Positions 21,278 to 33,426 of a stretch of DNA of 64,000 nucleotides are shown here, piece by piece. This stretch comes from Membranipora membranacea (lineage: Eukaryota > Bryozoa > Gymnolaemata > Cheilostomatida > Membraniporidae), in assembly GCA_914767715.1 (NCBI GenBank), contig OU612065.1, forward strand, positions 25,916,001 to 25,980,000. The letters run 5' to 3'. A program made the position numbers and the translations under genes. The notes under the pieces were generated by a model, which was given only the letters and a program-made list of their open reading frames with translations, had not been told where the DNA came from and did not search any database. Positions within the stretch are counted from its first letter, which is position 1. Each line of letters opens with the position of its first letter.

Positions 21278-24200
21278 ATGGCTGACTATGCTAAATGGCA
21301 GGATATTTGTGAACAGGTGAGATATTGTAGGGGTCTTTAGTCCTGGATCTTGCAAACCAGACTGTTTTTGTACTGAAAACACATAATATATGCTTGAAAA
21401 CCCAATTATCTCAGTAGGTGAGAGTTCTATTGGCTCTCAACATTAAACCAAAGGGGGCAGTCAAACATTTACATTGCTGCCAGGGACCTAGTCCTAGCCA
21501 CAGACAGCAGGTCACTGACAGTTGATTTGATGAGTTGCAGCCTTGTGTGTGTGTGGTTTGTGTTTGTTGGGTGAAGATGTGAAACTGCCTATGAACCAAG
21601 TTATCGCGGCTGTGGAGCTTCTGTACCCGCCAACTACGTTGCTCAGATGAGTCACTTCTCTCTCATTGGTCAGAAGTTATTCTGACCAATGAGAGAGAAG
21701 TGACTCATCTGAGCAACGTAATTGGCGGGTACAGAAGCTCTTTGCGATAACTTGGTTCATAGGCAGTTTCACATCTTCACCCAACAAACACAAACCACAC
21801 ACACACAAGGCTGCAACTCATCAAATCAACTGTCAGTGACCTGCTGCCTGTGGTCCTAGCAAGGAGTAAAAACCCTTGACTGTCTTGACCAAGTTTTGGC
21901 AAGCTTGAGACTGAGGTGTAGGAGTAGGCATGAGATACTGAAATTCAAGTTCTAAGCAGTAAACCAGCCCTTTTGTGTATTTTTTACTCTATTGCTCACT
22001 CTTGGTTACCTTTTATATGTTAGTTTAGCTTAAGACTTTCAGAATAGACAGTTTTCTGAGCTCTGATTTAGGCCTCAATTCGCCGCATAGGAAAAACGTG
22101 CTGAAAAGAAGGTTATCGTGAAAACCGCTTATAATAGGATAAAAATTATTTTTGATTCAGAATCTGCAACATTGAAAACTCATATGGACAAAGTTTGGGA
22201 AATAATTTTAGTAATTGGATAGTCAATTATAGCATTTTATGCCTGTTTTCATGAGTTTCGTCACTAAAGTTAAGATCTATCAACATTCAAGTCTCCAATG
22301 ATTTGGAAACCCTGTCTCACAGGGTTTTCAATGGTGCAGACTCTGAATCAAACATCATTTTTATCCTATCATATGCGGTTTTCAGGATAACCCTCTTTCA
22401 GCAGGTTTTTCCTATGCGGTGTGGGTTAAAAGTACCAAACTGGAGAGAGGACAACTCCGAATTGAGGCATAAATAAGAGCTCAGAAAACTGTCTTTTAGG
22501 ATTGAATATCATACTCCTATAATAAATTACTACTAGGGATAGTTGAGACAAAAAGGAACAAGACTTCATTACAGGGATGCTGGATATAGACCATGGATTG
22601 TTGATCATAGATTCATATATATTATTGCAGATCATAGAAAAGCAAAAAAAGAATAGAAGAGTGCGGCGTGATTTTGATGTACTGGAAATTTGTTTAAACG
22701 ACAAGTGAGTATAGAAGGTGCAAAGTCCAAACGCTTATTATATGTATCAAGGTGAACAACAGCTCGTTTAATGAATTCTGACATATTAAGAGCGCTTGAT
22801 GTGCATTATTGCCTACTACCATCATTGACACAGTTGACATCAGAAAGTATAAGCGCATGATCCCATCTGCTACCAGATCTCAACTATTCACAACAAGACT
22901 TTATATAATATTCTTTATTGGGAATGCATTGATCTGTTTGCTGTTTCATTTTAAAAAAAGTAGTAATATGTGAGTACTTTTGTTTTATTCAGGAAACTTG
23001 AAGGTGTGTGCAATTTCTCAAACTATACTAACCTCAAATATCTATGGCTCTCAAACAACAGAGTAAGTAAAGTGGTACCATAGACATCGATAAATAGATG
23101 CCTAATCAGTTTTTGCGGTTTTCGTTATTACTGGTTCACCAAAATCAGTGGTAGGGATTTATAGCTTGTTATGTTATGTTTTTCAGCTAGCCCATTAAGT
23201 TCATTCTAAATCATTCTTGAACAAATCCCTACCACTGATTTCTTATATACAGGAGATTCACGAAAAGTGGAACGACTCCCAAGAGCGGCTTAGGTTTCTA
23301 TTGGCTCTATTTCTATGAGCGGTACATAGTAGATTAAATCTTTAGATCTTGGATCTTGGAGGTAAACCTAGCTTTTCACCAAAATAGAGTGCAAAGGTGT
23401 TATTCAACAACCAACCTTACTGCCAAAGCATTGCTTATCACTAATGAACACTCTAGTCACATGACTGAGCTACCTCCGTCTCGTTTCATTTTGTGCAACA
23501 TATGGCAATGCTTTATATTTTGTCTCTGCTGTCAATGCTGTTTGATTGTTTTGCAGTTGCGGCGTATAGATTGCTTGGGCAATAACTTCAGAATAACTGA
23601 ACTACATTTACAATACAATTATCTGAAGGATATAACAGGAGCACTATGTCATCTCACTCAGCTCCAAGTCTTAATGCTGCAGGGAAACCAGCTCACAAAC
23701 CTAGAAAAAGTTGTGAGAGAGTTCCGTAAAATGCAGAATCTCCAGATATTGAGTGAGCTTGCAATGTATATTTATTGCTCATTATTTTCAAAGTGTAAAA
23801 GAATTATCAATAACATGTTCTCTGCAGACCTGCTACAGTTTGTGCAAGTCCAGATGTTGAGTTACCCAATGGTTCTAACTTACATAAAATCACTGGAGCA
23901 CATGCTTGAGATGCATTCTAATTTTAGCTGATGGTTTAAATGCATACCTTGGTACTTTTAATGAAAACCAAAATTCTGAAAGATATGCAGAAAGTATCAT
24001 CCATTACCCAAGGCATATGTAATATGCACTAACTAAGACATGAGATCAGCGGTTCAAATTATTGGCAATGTGTTGACAATGTATAAAACCCGAAGATACA
24101 CCACCTATAGAATAATATTCTTAACTGTCCTATGACTATCTCTCAAAAGCTGTACTTTATTTCTTTGCAGACATGTTTGATAACCCGCTAGCACAAGAGA

Positions 24201-25839
24201 AAGATTACAGGCATTTTACGATATACTCCTTACCCAGCATCACAATTCTGGATCGAAAAGGTGAGTGCTCACACTAACTAAGCCCATCTATTGATAAGAA
24301 AAGAAAATTCACCAGGGAGTTTGGGATTGCTGAAGGCACCAGGCTGCTGGTTTTCATGAATTCTTTTCTGAAATTTTGGAGTTGTCACTTCGATTTAAGT
24401 GGGAGCATAACACCAATGTCAGAAGCTTTTTATAAAGAATTTCATCATAACTAACTGATTTTAAATTTGTACCTTTCCAGATCTACTCGAGGATGAGTTA
24501 GAAGGTTTGTCATGTTTTCAGTCCTTCTCTGGTGATGGGTTCTCTGCCATCAGTGCAGAGTCATGAAAGTCTTGCACTCTATGCTTTCTGTGTTGCCCCT
24601 CTTTCAAAACAAAAATAAAAATTTGAGAATTAAATCAACGAGTTCATAGTTTGAAATTACAAGTAGGATAAGAAATTGGGACCCTCCAAACTTCTGAATG
24701 TGTTCCTTGATGAATGTACTGAAACTTTGTACTCAATTAGTTGATAGTTCAATGATTTAATTTCAGTCATTGCTTGAAAAGGCCTCTCCAAAGAGAGCAC
24801 CATGGTCATTGGGATTAAATGGGCGTGTCCTGCATGAATTGTAGCAGTTTTCACATCTGTCGCAGAGCTTTTTCATCCAAACCTCACCAATTTGTTCAAG
24901 CAACAAAATAGAAGTTCTCTTCTCTTCTAGAGATTGTCTTTCAAACTATAATATATTTCTAATTCTGTTCAGTAGAAGCATCACTCTAAGAGCCTAAAAC
25001 CAAGAAAATAATTGTATCTAGTTCTTTACTCAATTTTTTCAGAGGTACAGAACAAAGAGAAGCATGTTGCCACCAGGGTTTATGACCAGAAGAATGAGAT
25101 GGTAAGAGAGACTGTGGCTTTTCTAAGAAGATCTCAAGGTCCCCCAGAGTTATATTACAGACGAAAGCATGACATGAGACTGACAACTCCTGTTGCTCCA
25201 ACTCAACACTTATCTACTTATCGGTAGGTGCCTCTCTGTCATCTGTAATATATTGAGGAAAGCAGAAGGAAGCTTCACATTTAAAACAAAACATTTAGCA
25301 CAAATACCATGCATGATTATGTAATGGAAAGTAACGCCAAGCCTCATGAACAGATTCAAGTATTTCTGTGCAATAGACAGTTTTCTGAGCCCTAATTTAA
25401 GCCTCTATTCCGAGTTGACCTTACTCCAGTTTGGTACTTTTTAACACACACAGCATAGCATAGCATAGCATAGCATAGCAATCTTGAAAACCACACTAAT
25501 AGAGTGAAGATTGGTTTTGTTTCAGCATCGGCATCATTGAAAACCCTGCCTGAGGGCAGGGTTTCAAAATCATCAAGGCTTGAAAGCTGAAAAATCTCAA
25601 TTTTAGTGACAACATTCATGAAAATTTCCATGAAATGTAAACTAGTCAGTCAGGTATTGTTTCCTTGTTGCAGACCGACTACAACAGAACTGGAGGAAGC
25701 ATTTGAAGACAGAGTAAAGACGAAGGCTCTGTGGACTTACAACTACTTTGACTGGAACAAGATTCCAACTCCTCACGCGAGACGAACAAACAGGGGCCTT
25801 GAGTGCCAACCAGAAATATTATCTGTAGCTTTTAAGTGA
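21278..25839 (+). CDS. LRRC72: LRRC72 homologue (leucine-rich repeat protein, 271 aa)
   Basis: Seven plus-strand exons: 21278-21316, 22631-22704, 22993-23062, 23557-23752, 24171-24260, 25043-25223, 25674-25839 (stop TGA 25837-25839). All GT-AG junctions keep frame and total 816 nt. The protein begins MADYAKWQDICEQ. It has LRRs at LKYLWLSNNR, ITELHLQYNYLKDITG and LQVLMLQGNQLTNLEK, followed by an LRR cap (LPSITILDRK). The C-terminal part, YNYFDWNKIPTPHARR and a short end IL-SVAFK, aligns with the C-terminus of vertebrate LRRC72 (NWDTVPTREER ... LTVTLR, from memory), which makes the orthology specific rather than a generic LRR match. The family's molecular role is poorly known, and a link to motile cilia is inference. 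Introns 1 and 6 carry fold-back elements. Confidence 0.9.
21497..21858. repeat. Long near-perfect inverted repeat (hairpin) in LRRC72 intron 1
   Basis: Left arm 21497-21675 and right arm 21680-21858 are reverse complements over about 180 bp with few mismatches, separated by only 4 bp (GTTA). Landmarks: GGTCAGAA/TTCTGACC at the centre, CTTGTGTGTGTGTGG/CCACACACACACAAG mid-arm, and CCACAGACAGCAGG/CCTGCTGCCTGTGG at the ends. RNA from either strand would fold into a long hairpin. Confidence 0.88.
22046..22494. mobile_element. MITE-like element, family A copy 1 (LRRC72 intron 1)
   Basis: The element is bounded by terminal inverted repeats AGACAGTTTTCTGAGCTC and GAGCTCAGAAAACTGTCT. The arms continue inward with divergence (CGCATAGGAAAAAC... 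and GTTTTTCCTATGCG, then the GGATAAAAAT/ATTTTTATCC pair). It has no coding capacity and is about 449 bp long. A truncated relative is at 25375-25640. Confidence 0.8.
23142..23241. repeat. Short inverted repeat in LRRC72 intron 3
   Basis: AATCAGTGGTAGGGATTT near 23142-23159 is matched by AAATCCCTACCACTGATT near 23224-23241, with a spacer of about 65 bp. Confidence 0.65.
25375..25640. mobile_element. MITE-like element, family A copy 2, truncated (LRRC72 intron 6)
   Basis: It begins AGACAGTTTTCTGAG and follows the reverse complement of copy 1 (CTCCAGTTTGGTACTTTTTAAC, then GAAAACCCTG-CC-CAGGGTTTC). The opposite terminal repeat is missing. An AGCAT pentamer array at 25452-25480 sits where copy 1 reads CGCATAG, so it probably grew inside the element. 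Confidence 0.75.
25452..25480. repeat. (AGCAT)n microsatellite
   Basis: Nearly six tandem AGCAT units, nested in the truncated MITE-like element of LRRC72 intron 6. Confidence 0.9.
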
Positions 25840-27240
25840 GCTGTATCCAGATTGCGAATCCAATTGACATGAGAAACCTACCTATTGCCTAGAATTGAAA
25901 CCATCACAGTAGAAACTGCCAGTGACAGAGATGACAATGTTATCCTTGCTAGGCCTTATAAGATGATCAACTTGCTGTCAACACTAACAGGCTAAAGCTC
26001 TTCTACAAAAAATTAGCCTTGGCAGGATGTTTTTGGTCTTATGGTGATAAAAGAGCAAAATTGGAGGACATAGCATACCCAAGAACTAGCTGTAACTTAT
26101 GTAACCTATGCTACCCACATTTGTTGAAGTTTTTTCCTCATCAGTAATGAATTCACAAGACCAACCTTATCGATACCAGAGCAAACACATATTGGCTGCT
26201 CAGGGAAGAAAATATTGACATTACCTCTGACTTGAACTCGAGTTTCTCACTTTTTATTGACAACTACTTCCAAAACCACACCCAACGATGAGGACATATT
26301 CCTAACACGGTGCCAAATATATTATAATATTATATTTTTTTAAGCCATAAGTGATCGAATATACTGTGCTCGTATTTGTGCTCAAAAGGTAATCTACTCG
26401 TTGTGATTTGCCATAATTATCAGAATTGTTAATTGCTATTCCCTTTTAGGGGACAGTACTTGCGATTATTATAATATAATAAAATAAATATTTTTTTATT
26501 AAAGAACTACCAAATCCAACAAACAATGTGTCAATAGATTGTCCTAAACATAAACTGCAGTGTGCAAATTTTGATTCTGCTGAGACATTTAATATACAGG
26601 TTTCTTAAAAAGAACAAGGACAATGTACACTAATCAACAAATGTTTCATAAAAGCCGAAATCAAATAGAAAACTGTAATCAAAAAGTGTAACAAAGAGTT
26701 TCACATGACTGTACAGGGTGGTAATGGCACTTGGTCTGCTATCAAATGCGTAGTAATAGTAGCAATGTAGCCTATAGAGGTTGAAAGTATAAAAATCTAG
26801 AGTGATTGAAAAACGGTGAGTTTATTCGAGAGTCGATTGCGTGTTAGTAAAAAATCATAGGGTTTGGAAAACGAACTGTAGGAACAAAACCATCTCCGGT
26901 CATTCTTTGAGCAGCTAAGAGAGTGCCATTTGGTGCAGAAAATAGATATAATTATACATATCCTAATTCTTTCAAAATACAACTAAAATACTCAGTGTAC
27001 TAAGATTGTGGTAGCATAAAAAATTCATACAATAATAGTCATGGACAACTCGCTATAGAAAATCAGAAATTGAGCTAAATATCACTAAAGAGTCCAAATA
27101 ATGTGCATCATTCACTGGCTCACAAAATATCAGAAGAGACCAACTTCCTGAAATACACTTGGCGCTAATTGTAGTATATATGTGTACATAGTCGTATACA
27201 ATACATTAGATACTACAGTACCTGGTTGCGAGCTGGATGG
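25840..27240. other. Convergent spacer between LRRC72 and the EGF protein gene
   Basis: This 1.4-kb spacer lies between two 3' ends. AATAAA-type signals appear on the plus strand near 26479-26491 (AATAAAATAAATA), plausible for LRRC72. TTTATT near 26819-26824 is plausible for the minus-strand gene. I see no other gene. Confidence 0.5.
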
Positions 27241-30200
27241 TTACGCTGGGTTATAAGTGGGTGGCTGTTCATCGACATGGCCATTGCCTTGTTCTAATAA
27301 TTCAATAGACTCTTCAGGGGCAGCAGATGCATCTCCATTCTACAAAAAAAATAACAATCAGTTTGCTATCTTGTGTGCCTCATTTCGATAGTGATGGTAA
27401 CCTCTTTGTCATATATGAGAAAAAAAATCAAAAGTCCAAAGTCAGTAGTAACTTACTAGATTTGTGGCTTTTAAGAACTAAATGGAGTGAGCGATCGAAA
27501 AAGGGAATAGAAGGTTTGTAGCGCTAAAGTATATTCATATGCTCCTAGTATATATTCAGTAAATGATTTCTTTGACTTTATTTTCAAAGACATTGACTTT
27601 TCATGAATATAGAATTCTGTGTTACAAGCCTCATTTTGCAACAATTAAATTTTTTATACATTTAACATATTACATACTTATGTAAGTAAGTAAAGGATCT
27701 TTGAGTGTCTTATTACCAACTGAGCCCAAAATATTTCATTCAAAAGTTTTACGATTTTGCAGAAAGAATTCACACATCCCACCATATACAAGCTAATAGT
27801 GTAATCTTTTCAGTTCAGTATGCAATGAAAACCATGCTCTAATTTGCCTTAATCCTTAAACAAAAGTTTATAATAAAGTTTTTAAAAAAAATGATGAAAG
27901 ACCTCTCAGACCCCTTACTTCAAATGTATATATATATATGTCGTGTATCATATGATCAGTGTTGTGGTATGAGGCTTGTAACGCAGTTCTTTACAAGTTG
28001 AGACACTGATTACTCACATGAGATGGCGAGCTATACAATGAGAAATGCTGAGGAGTATTTACTGTACTGCGCGAGTTTCCTACTGGGGGAGGAGATCTGG
28101 GCGACTCAGATCTTCCCATCTGAGCACCTCTTGATCGATTTTTTCGTATTCTGCAATTCAAAAAACAAATAGTAATATTGAATAACACAAAATGAACCTA
28201 ATGAACTTCCTCATCCATTGGTATACTTATACTATATGGATCAAAATTGTTTAATGCGTTTGGAGTTGCCCCCTCGTTGGATGACGATGATAGAGTAAAA
28301 TCTTTGGGGGCATGTGGATAACTGATGACTAGAATAAAATTGTGACAAACTGCCTGCTACAGGGGTGATTATTTGGCGATTATATGTGCGAGTACACGGA
28401 GTATAGTTTAAGTCCAGACATCAATATCAATAACAATGACCTTGTACTCTCTGGTTAGGTGGCAGTGGAATTTCACAAAAGTCGGGGTCCTGGCTTTACA
28501 CCAGAGAGACCTAGGAAAATCCCTGTGTGAATTTCAAGGATAAATTAAGAAAAATGGGAAAGATTTACTGAGAGGAGAACGCCATAACCATATGGCCCTG
28601 GAATTACCAAGAAATTTAGAAACATAACCACCAACAGCAGGAGAGTCAATCAGATTGCCTTAGAATGACAAGTTTCAATTTTGCAAAGATCAGCTCATGC
28701 CTCAGAACTGCATCGAGCAGGATGTTCATGCAATGCAACATATATTGATATATTGATATGTGTTGAATCAATCGATCTCAACACTCTAAAGACATGCTAG
28801 GTGTTTGTACCTGTCCCAGTAACGACGGCATATGCTCAAACTATTAAATATAATCAGAATACCCCATGTTGGTATGGAGCTGAGGATGTCAATCTTAACG
28901 TTACCAATGCCTATAAGGTTTGACAAATGCCACTTTCATAATTTGTGGGCGATCCAATTCCGAAAATCTTTCAATGAGCGCATCGGAGTGGCAGCTCTCT
29001 ATGAATCTACTTCTAAAAACTATGCACTATAGCCTTCTGTCCCCACAGAGACAGCCTAGAGAAATCTTTTCTACAAATGATTCTAACATATCAACACAAT
29101 TTAACTTCACCCTTCATACATCCAGAAAAAAACTTTTTTTTCCTCTACTTCTAAGTAGCACCTTATTCCCGCCAACATTCAAATGCGATCAAAAATAATT
29201 CCTTGAACTGTTCAGCAAAAAATGCTATACACATTTCTTGGTGTGATCCCATATCCAGACTAACGTTGATCCAATGTCCACCATCCAATGTCACTTCTTG
29301 TCTCTTGATCACGAGGGGTTAACTCTGAATGCAGGCAAGATGCATCAAACTTGATCAAGCATATTCTAAGCTGCCCTTGACCTTGAAATACTGCGCTTTA
29401 TTAAGTCTCCCAGTGGCAATGCATGGTTCCAAATCCAACCCAGTGGGTCTAAACTTACCTGATAACACAAGCGAGGCCAACCATGACCACAATAAATACT
29501 ATAGCAGAGACGCCAACAGCGGCATATAAGGACGCCATCGATGGTGCTAAAAATAAGATAGATAATACCGGTAATAACGAGATACCCCATTACTGGATGC
29601 TTCTCTCACGCTGACAAACAATTTTTTGTTTGTCCTCTCTGAGCTTGGTTTGACCGGTCACTCTTGCCAGCTTGCAGACAGGTATTATTTCATACAGGAT
29701 AATACTATGCTTAGGACCTATGCAGTTTGTATTTGAAGGCCAGTGACCGACGTAACAAACAATTTATCCTTTACGTCTATGTAGAGCAAAACAGACAAAG
29801 TACTTCACACAACAATTCTCATACTAGTAAATTCCAGTTAGACGGAAAATAGGAAACTTCCTTCCTGCACTTAGGTTGTAGAGTGGATATACTCACCTCT
29901 GTATCTTTTCGCACACTGAGGACCATCGTAGCCGTTGGGACAGCTAATAAAGAAAAGAAAATAAAAACATTGACAATATTGCGAGCAGGATTTATGATAA
30001 CTCTATTGCCAAAATGGTTTGGACCGGGACAATTGGGGCTTCACTTCTGCAAACAGCCTGGGCACTGAGTTTAGCTTTACAACTTATAGACTACCACAGA
30101 GTAAGGTTATATCCTTACACTGCTATACTACTATACAGCATCACAAGATCATAATCTGACTTGGTCTTCCCACAAGAGCTGTTCACCAGTTCATCAAAAA

Positions 30201-33200
30201 TAAATTGGTAAACCACAACTCAGCTGCATTTTTTTAAGAATCTGGCAAAGCGTTTGCATTGTAATGTAGTGACTTGTTTTTCCATTCGTTCACTCATCAA
30301 AATGAGAGAAAATTGAACTGAAGCGACCTCAGTTAGGTTGACCAGTGTAATAATTTGGGTGTGCCCAAGCTAAGACAAGGTACGGAATCTCCGCCAGACA
30401 GGAAGGGGTTTCACGGCATCGGAACATTTAACCAGTTTACTGTCGTTTGGTTAAATATATGAAAATGTCGAACATATTTTATTTCTTCAAAGGGATGAAG
30501 GTGTCTCTTGGCCATAAAGGATACTGAACTGTTAAATAACAAGAGCAGTGTGTTTTCCAGCAGGGAGGTTTCCCAAACTCCCTGTTTCCAGCATCAATCG
30601 TTCCCAATTTTAAATCACTAAAATACCAATGACTTGATGGGAGCCTGTCATGATTCCTAGCCTTGTCATGCGGCCCCAACAAAAACAAAATATTGGCCAT
30701 GTGACAAGGCACATGACCAGTCAGGCCCTAATCAAGTCATTGGTATTTAGTGAATCAAGGAAATAAATACACTCATCTAAGCTGGACAATAACATGAGTT
30801 GAATGTCTCAAATGATCAAAATTACAGCAAATGCCGACTGACCAAGGAGGGGGAACAACTCCAACAACAGGTAAAATTGATATTATTAGTTGATGCAGGG
30901 AGGGTGGGATGCATTCAGGGAGTTAGGGACAAACTCCCTGATGCAGTGAAACACAGTTCTAGGACTTGGGGGGCTTAAGTTTGAGCACTCAGGCAGTTCT
31001 GAGGAGGGCGTTAGTGGCATCACTTTATCGAATGGCAGCAACACCTCCATCGGAACCGTTTGAGCCCTAATAGGGAGAAATAGTTTTCATCTAAGATCAA
31101 GATCCAACCCTCTTAAACAAGAACTTGTACAAAATACTCACTAGCAGTACGAGGTCTTGCCGCCGCCTGGCATCAGTTCATACTGGCAATAACCGCCATT
31201 AACGCATTTGTTATAAAGGACACTGTCATTTTTACCCGTACAGTTGAGTATAACTATTACTGATGGAAGTCCTGTAGTAACATTGGTGATATTTGTGTAC
31301 GTTATATTGTCACTCAGATCTGGCGTCATTGTGAAGGACGGTTGTATGGGTTTCATATCATTGAGACGTTTTGGTATTTCTCTCTTCAAACAAGCACCTA
31401 AACAGGAAATAAGAAAAGTTTAAGCAACATTCAAATCACAAGACTTGAATTTTATGTGTAACCTCTGAGTCATTGATTGCAGGACGAGGAAGCGAATCAG
31501 GAAGGTATGTCATCAACTATAATATCGGGATATGATCCTGGGAAATAAAACTGATGCTGAGTTTTGTGATGTAAATGGAATGCGTTGATAGTCAGCGCCA
31601 CACGCACAAGATAGTCAGCTTTATCTATTTCACAGACACAAATTTTTAAATTTTGTCTGGTATCACATCTGAGAAACAGCAAAGCCATCAGCAGTTTCCA
31701 AATCGGTTAAATAAGTGGGTTGACGGCATGTGACATAATTCGACTCTATGCAAACACTCTCCACAAGGGGGAACATGAGTCAAAATCATCAGTCATAGTA
31801 GTCATCAGACTGCAAGTTGGGTGATATTAGTGACACTTGAGTTATGAAGCAACTCTCTCTTCGATATTGCCGCGCCTTTAAATCCATCCGGTTTGAAATC
31901 TGAGCAATTAGACTAAAGTACACATTGGCATCGAGGACTTCTCTTTGCACAATTCATTCAGATGGAAACAGCCATCAGTTTTATGTGCCCAATGATTCAC
32001 AATCCCCCCCCCCCCCCTCCGGAAAGTCTACCAGAACAGAACAATGCATTCGTAACAGGTGTATCACTACTGACAGCGGGTCTGCCGAATATTTGTGTGG
32101 GATTTTGTTTGATTTAGAGTAGGCGACGCTGATTATACAGCCCAAAACAAACACTTGACTGGACATTATTCTGATGATAAAGTAACAACACAGTAATATG
32201 TGTGGTGGGGCTAAAAGTGAATGAGTAGACTTGAGACAAAGTCAAATACAGGGACACATTCCTAGAAATACAGCTATTTCAACACCGTCACACTGTGACG
32301 CTTTGCTGTCAAAATCATGGTCATAACATTGTACCAAGGACTAACAGGGTATTACTACTTGATTTTACTGAAACTAGACGTACATAGATAGAACACTAGG
32401 TGGGTAAATCTAAGCATGAGGCGAGCGACTTAGCAGCGTGAAAGTTCACTACAACAAAACATGTGCAGACAGCTGCGATTAAAATCTACTACTCCATGTT
32501 ATCCTCAAACACAGGAAGCCCAAAAACTGATAAAAGAGATGTGAGCGATAAATAGATCATAAATGTTTCATTAGGCAACAATTATACACGCTAGAGAAAG
32601 CTTAGGAATAGAAACGTGACAGCACACGAAAAGGCAATCACAGTGTTTGGGTAAACGCCTTTACATATAAAGTATTATAAATGTTTATGTTCAACCCAGC
32701 GAGTGAAAGGGAAAATTGTGTTACCTTGATTCTTTATGAATTTCCCTGATCAAGCAAAAAATTGACTAGCCACTTACGCATAAATCACCTCGAAGTATGC
32801 TGCCTATTGTTAGTAGTAATTGTGTCAATTACACAGCCCTCCTTTTTTACTACAACTAGGGGGCTTGGTTTCAAGCGGGGCATTTTATCTTATGGTCATA
32901 GGTTCAGAGCCTTATTGGCTCATCTGACAAGCTTTCGTCCTTCTTCAAAACAACAAAGCTTGCCAGAAAAGCTACCTGTAAGGTTTGCAGGAACTTTCTG
33001 CAGGGGTTACGGACAATTCAAAAGAGAAGGAAGATCATTTATGATATCGGGGGTTTGGCGCCACTTACGAAACCACTGCTCTTCTTCGCTCCTGCATATA
33101 TCTATTGCAATGAGAAGGCTGACACTAAAGTGATCTCAACATTATGCTCATGCCACTGTACAAAGTGTTGAGCTGAGAGAAATTATTAATTTGATTAGCT

Positions 33201-33426
33201 TAGTACTATGATCAGGGCACTTTTACAGGCAACAAAGCACAGGTTTTCAGACAAAGCAAATCCTTTCCAGACATGCTGTAGAAATAGTAATTACATGTTA
33301 TGCAATCATAGCTCATTCTCACAAGGTGAGAGTGTCATTGTCAGTGATTGAGAGGTCCTTCATATTACCTGTTAGATCTCCTAGTATCAATGCCATGACG
33401 ATTGATGTAAATATTCGGGAAGGCAT
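27241..33426 (-). CDS. Single-EGF type I transmembrane protein with C-terminal PPTY motif, 226 aa
   Basis: Six minus-strand exons: 33426-33369, 31397-31142, 29943-29897, 29546-29459, 28150-28018, 27339-27241 (stop 27243-27241). The joined length is 681 nt with all phases matching. A hydrophobic N-terminus (MPSRIFTSIVMALILGDLTG) looks like a signal peptide. The short ectodomain has five N-x-S/T sequons between residues 50 and 77. One EGF domain has Cys 72, 84, 90, 104, 106 and 115 (GYDGPQC at the end). A single membrane helix spans about 124-148 (VGVSAIVFIVVMVGLACVI). The tail starts with a basic stop-transfer stretch, is Ser/Pro-rich, and ends EQPPTYNPA with a WW-ligand PPxY motif. The layout resembles membrane-anchored EGF-family ligands, but the Arg usually next to the sixth Cys in ErbB ligands is Gln here, so receptor binding is not claimed. 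I do not recognise an orthologue. Confidence 0.85.
29459..29546 (-). CDS. Transmembrane-helix exon of the EGF protein
   Basis: The 88-nt exon encodes APSMASLYAAVG followed by a 20-residue hydrophobic run and ends in ACVI(R), immediately before the basic RIRKNRSRG start of the cytoplasmic tail. Acceptor TATTTTTAG and donor GTAAGT. Confidence 0.87.
30615..30753. repeat. Inverted repeat in EGF-gene intron 2
   Basis: ATCACTAAAATACCAATGAC and TTGAT follow each other at about 30614-30638, and the reverse complement ATCAAGTCATTGGTATTTAG lies at about 30731-30750. Confidence 0.7.

Noticed and set aside
23356-23931. 191-aa single frame in the LRRC72 region
   Set aside because: Only 23557-23752 is exon. 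Both flanks are intron, with clear TTTTGCAG acceptor and GTGAGC donor, and the flanks show no LRR pattern.
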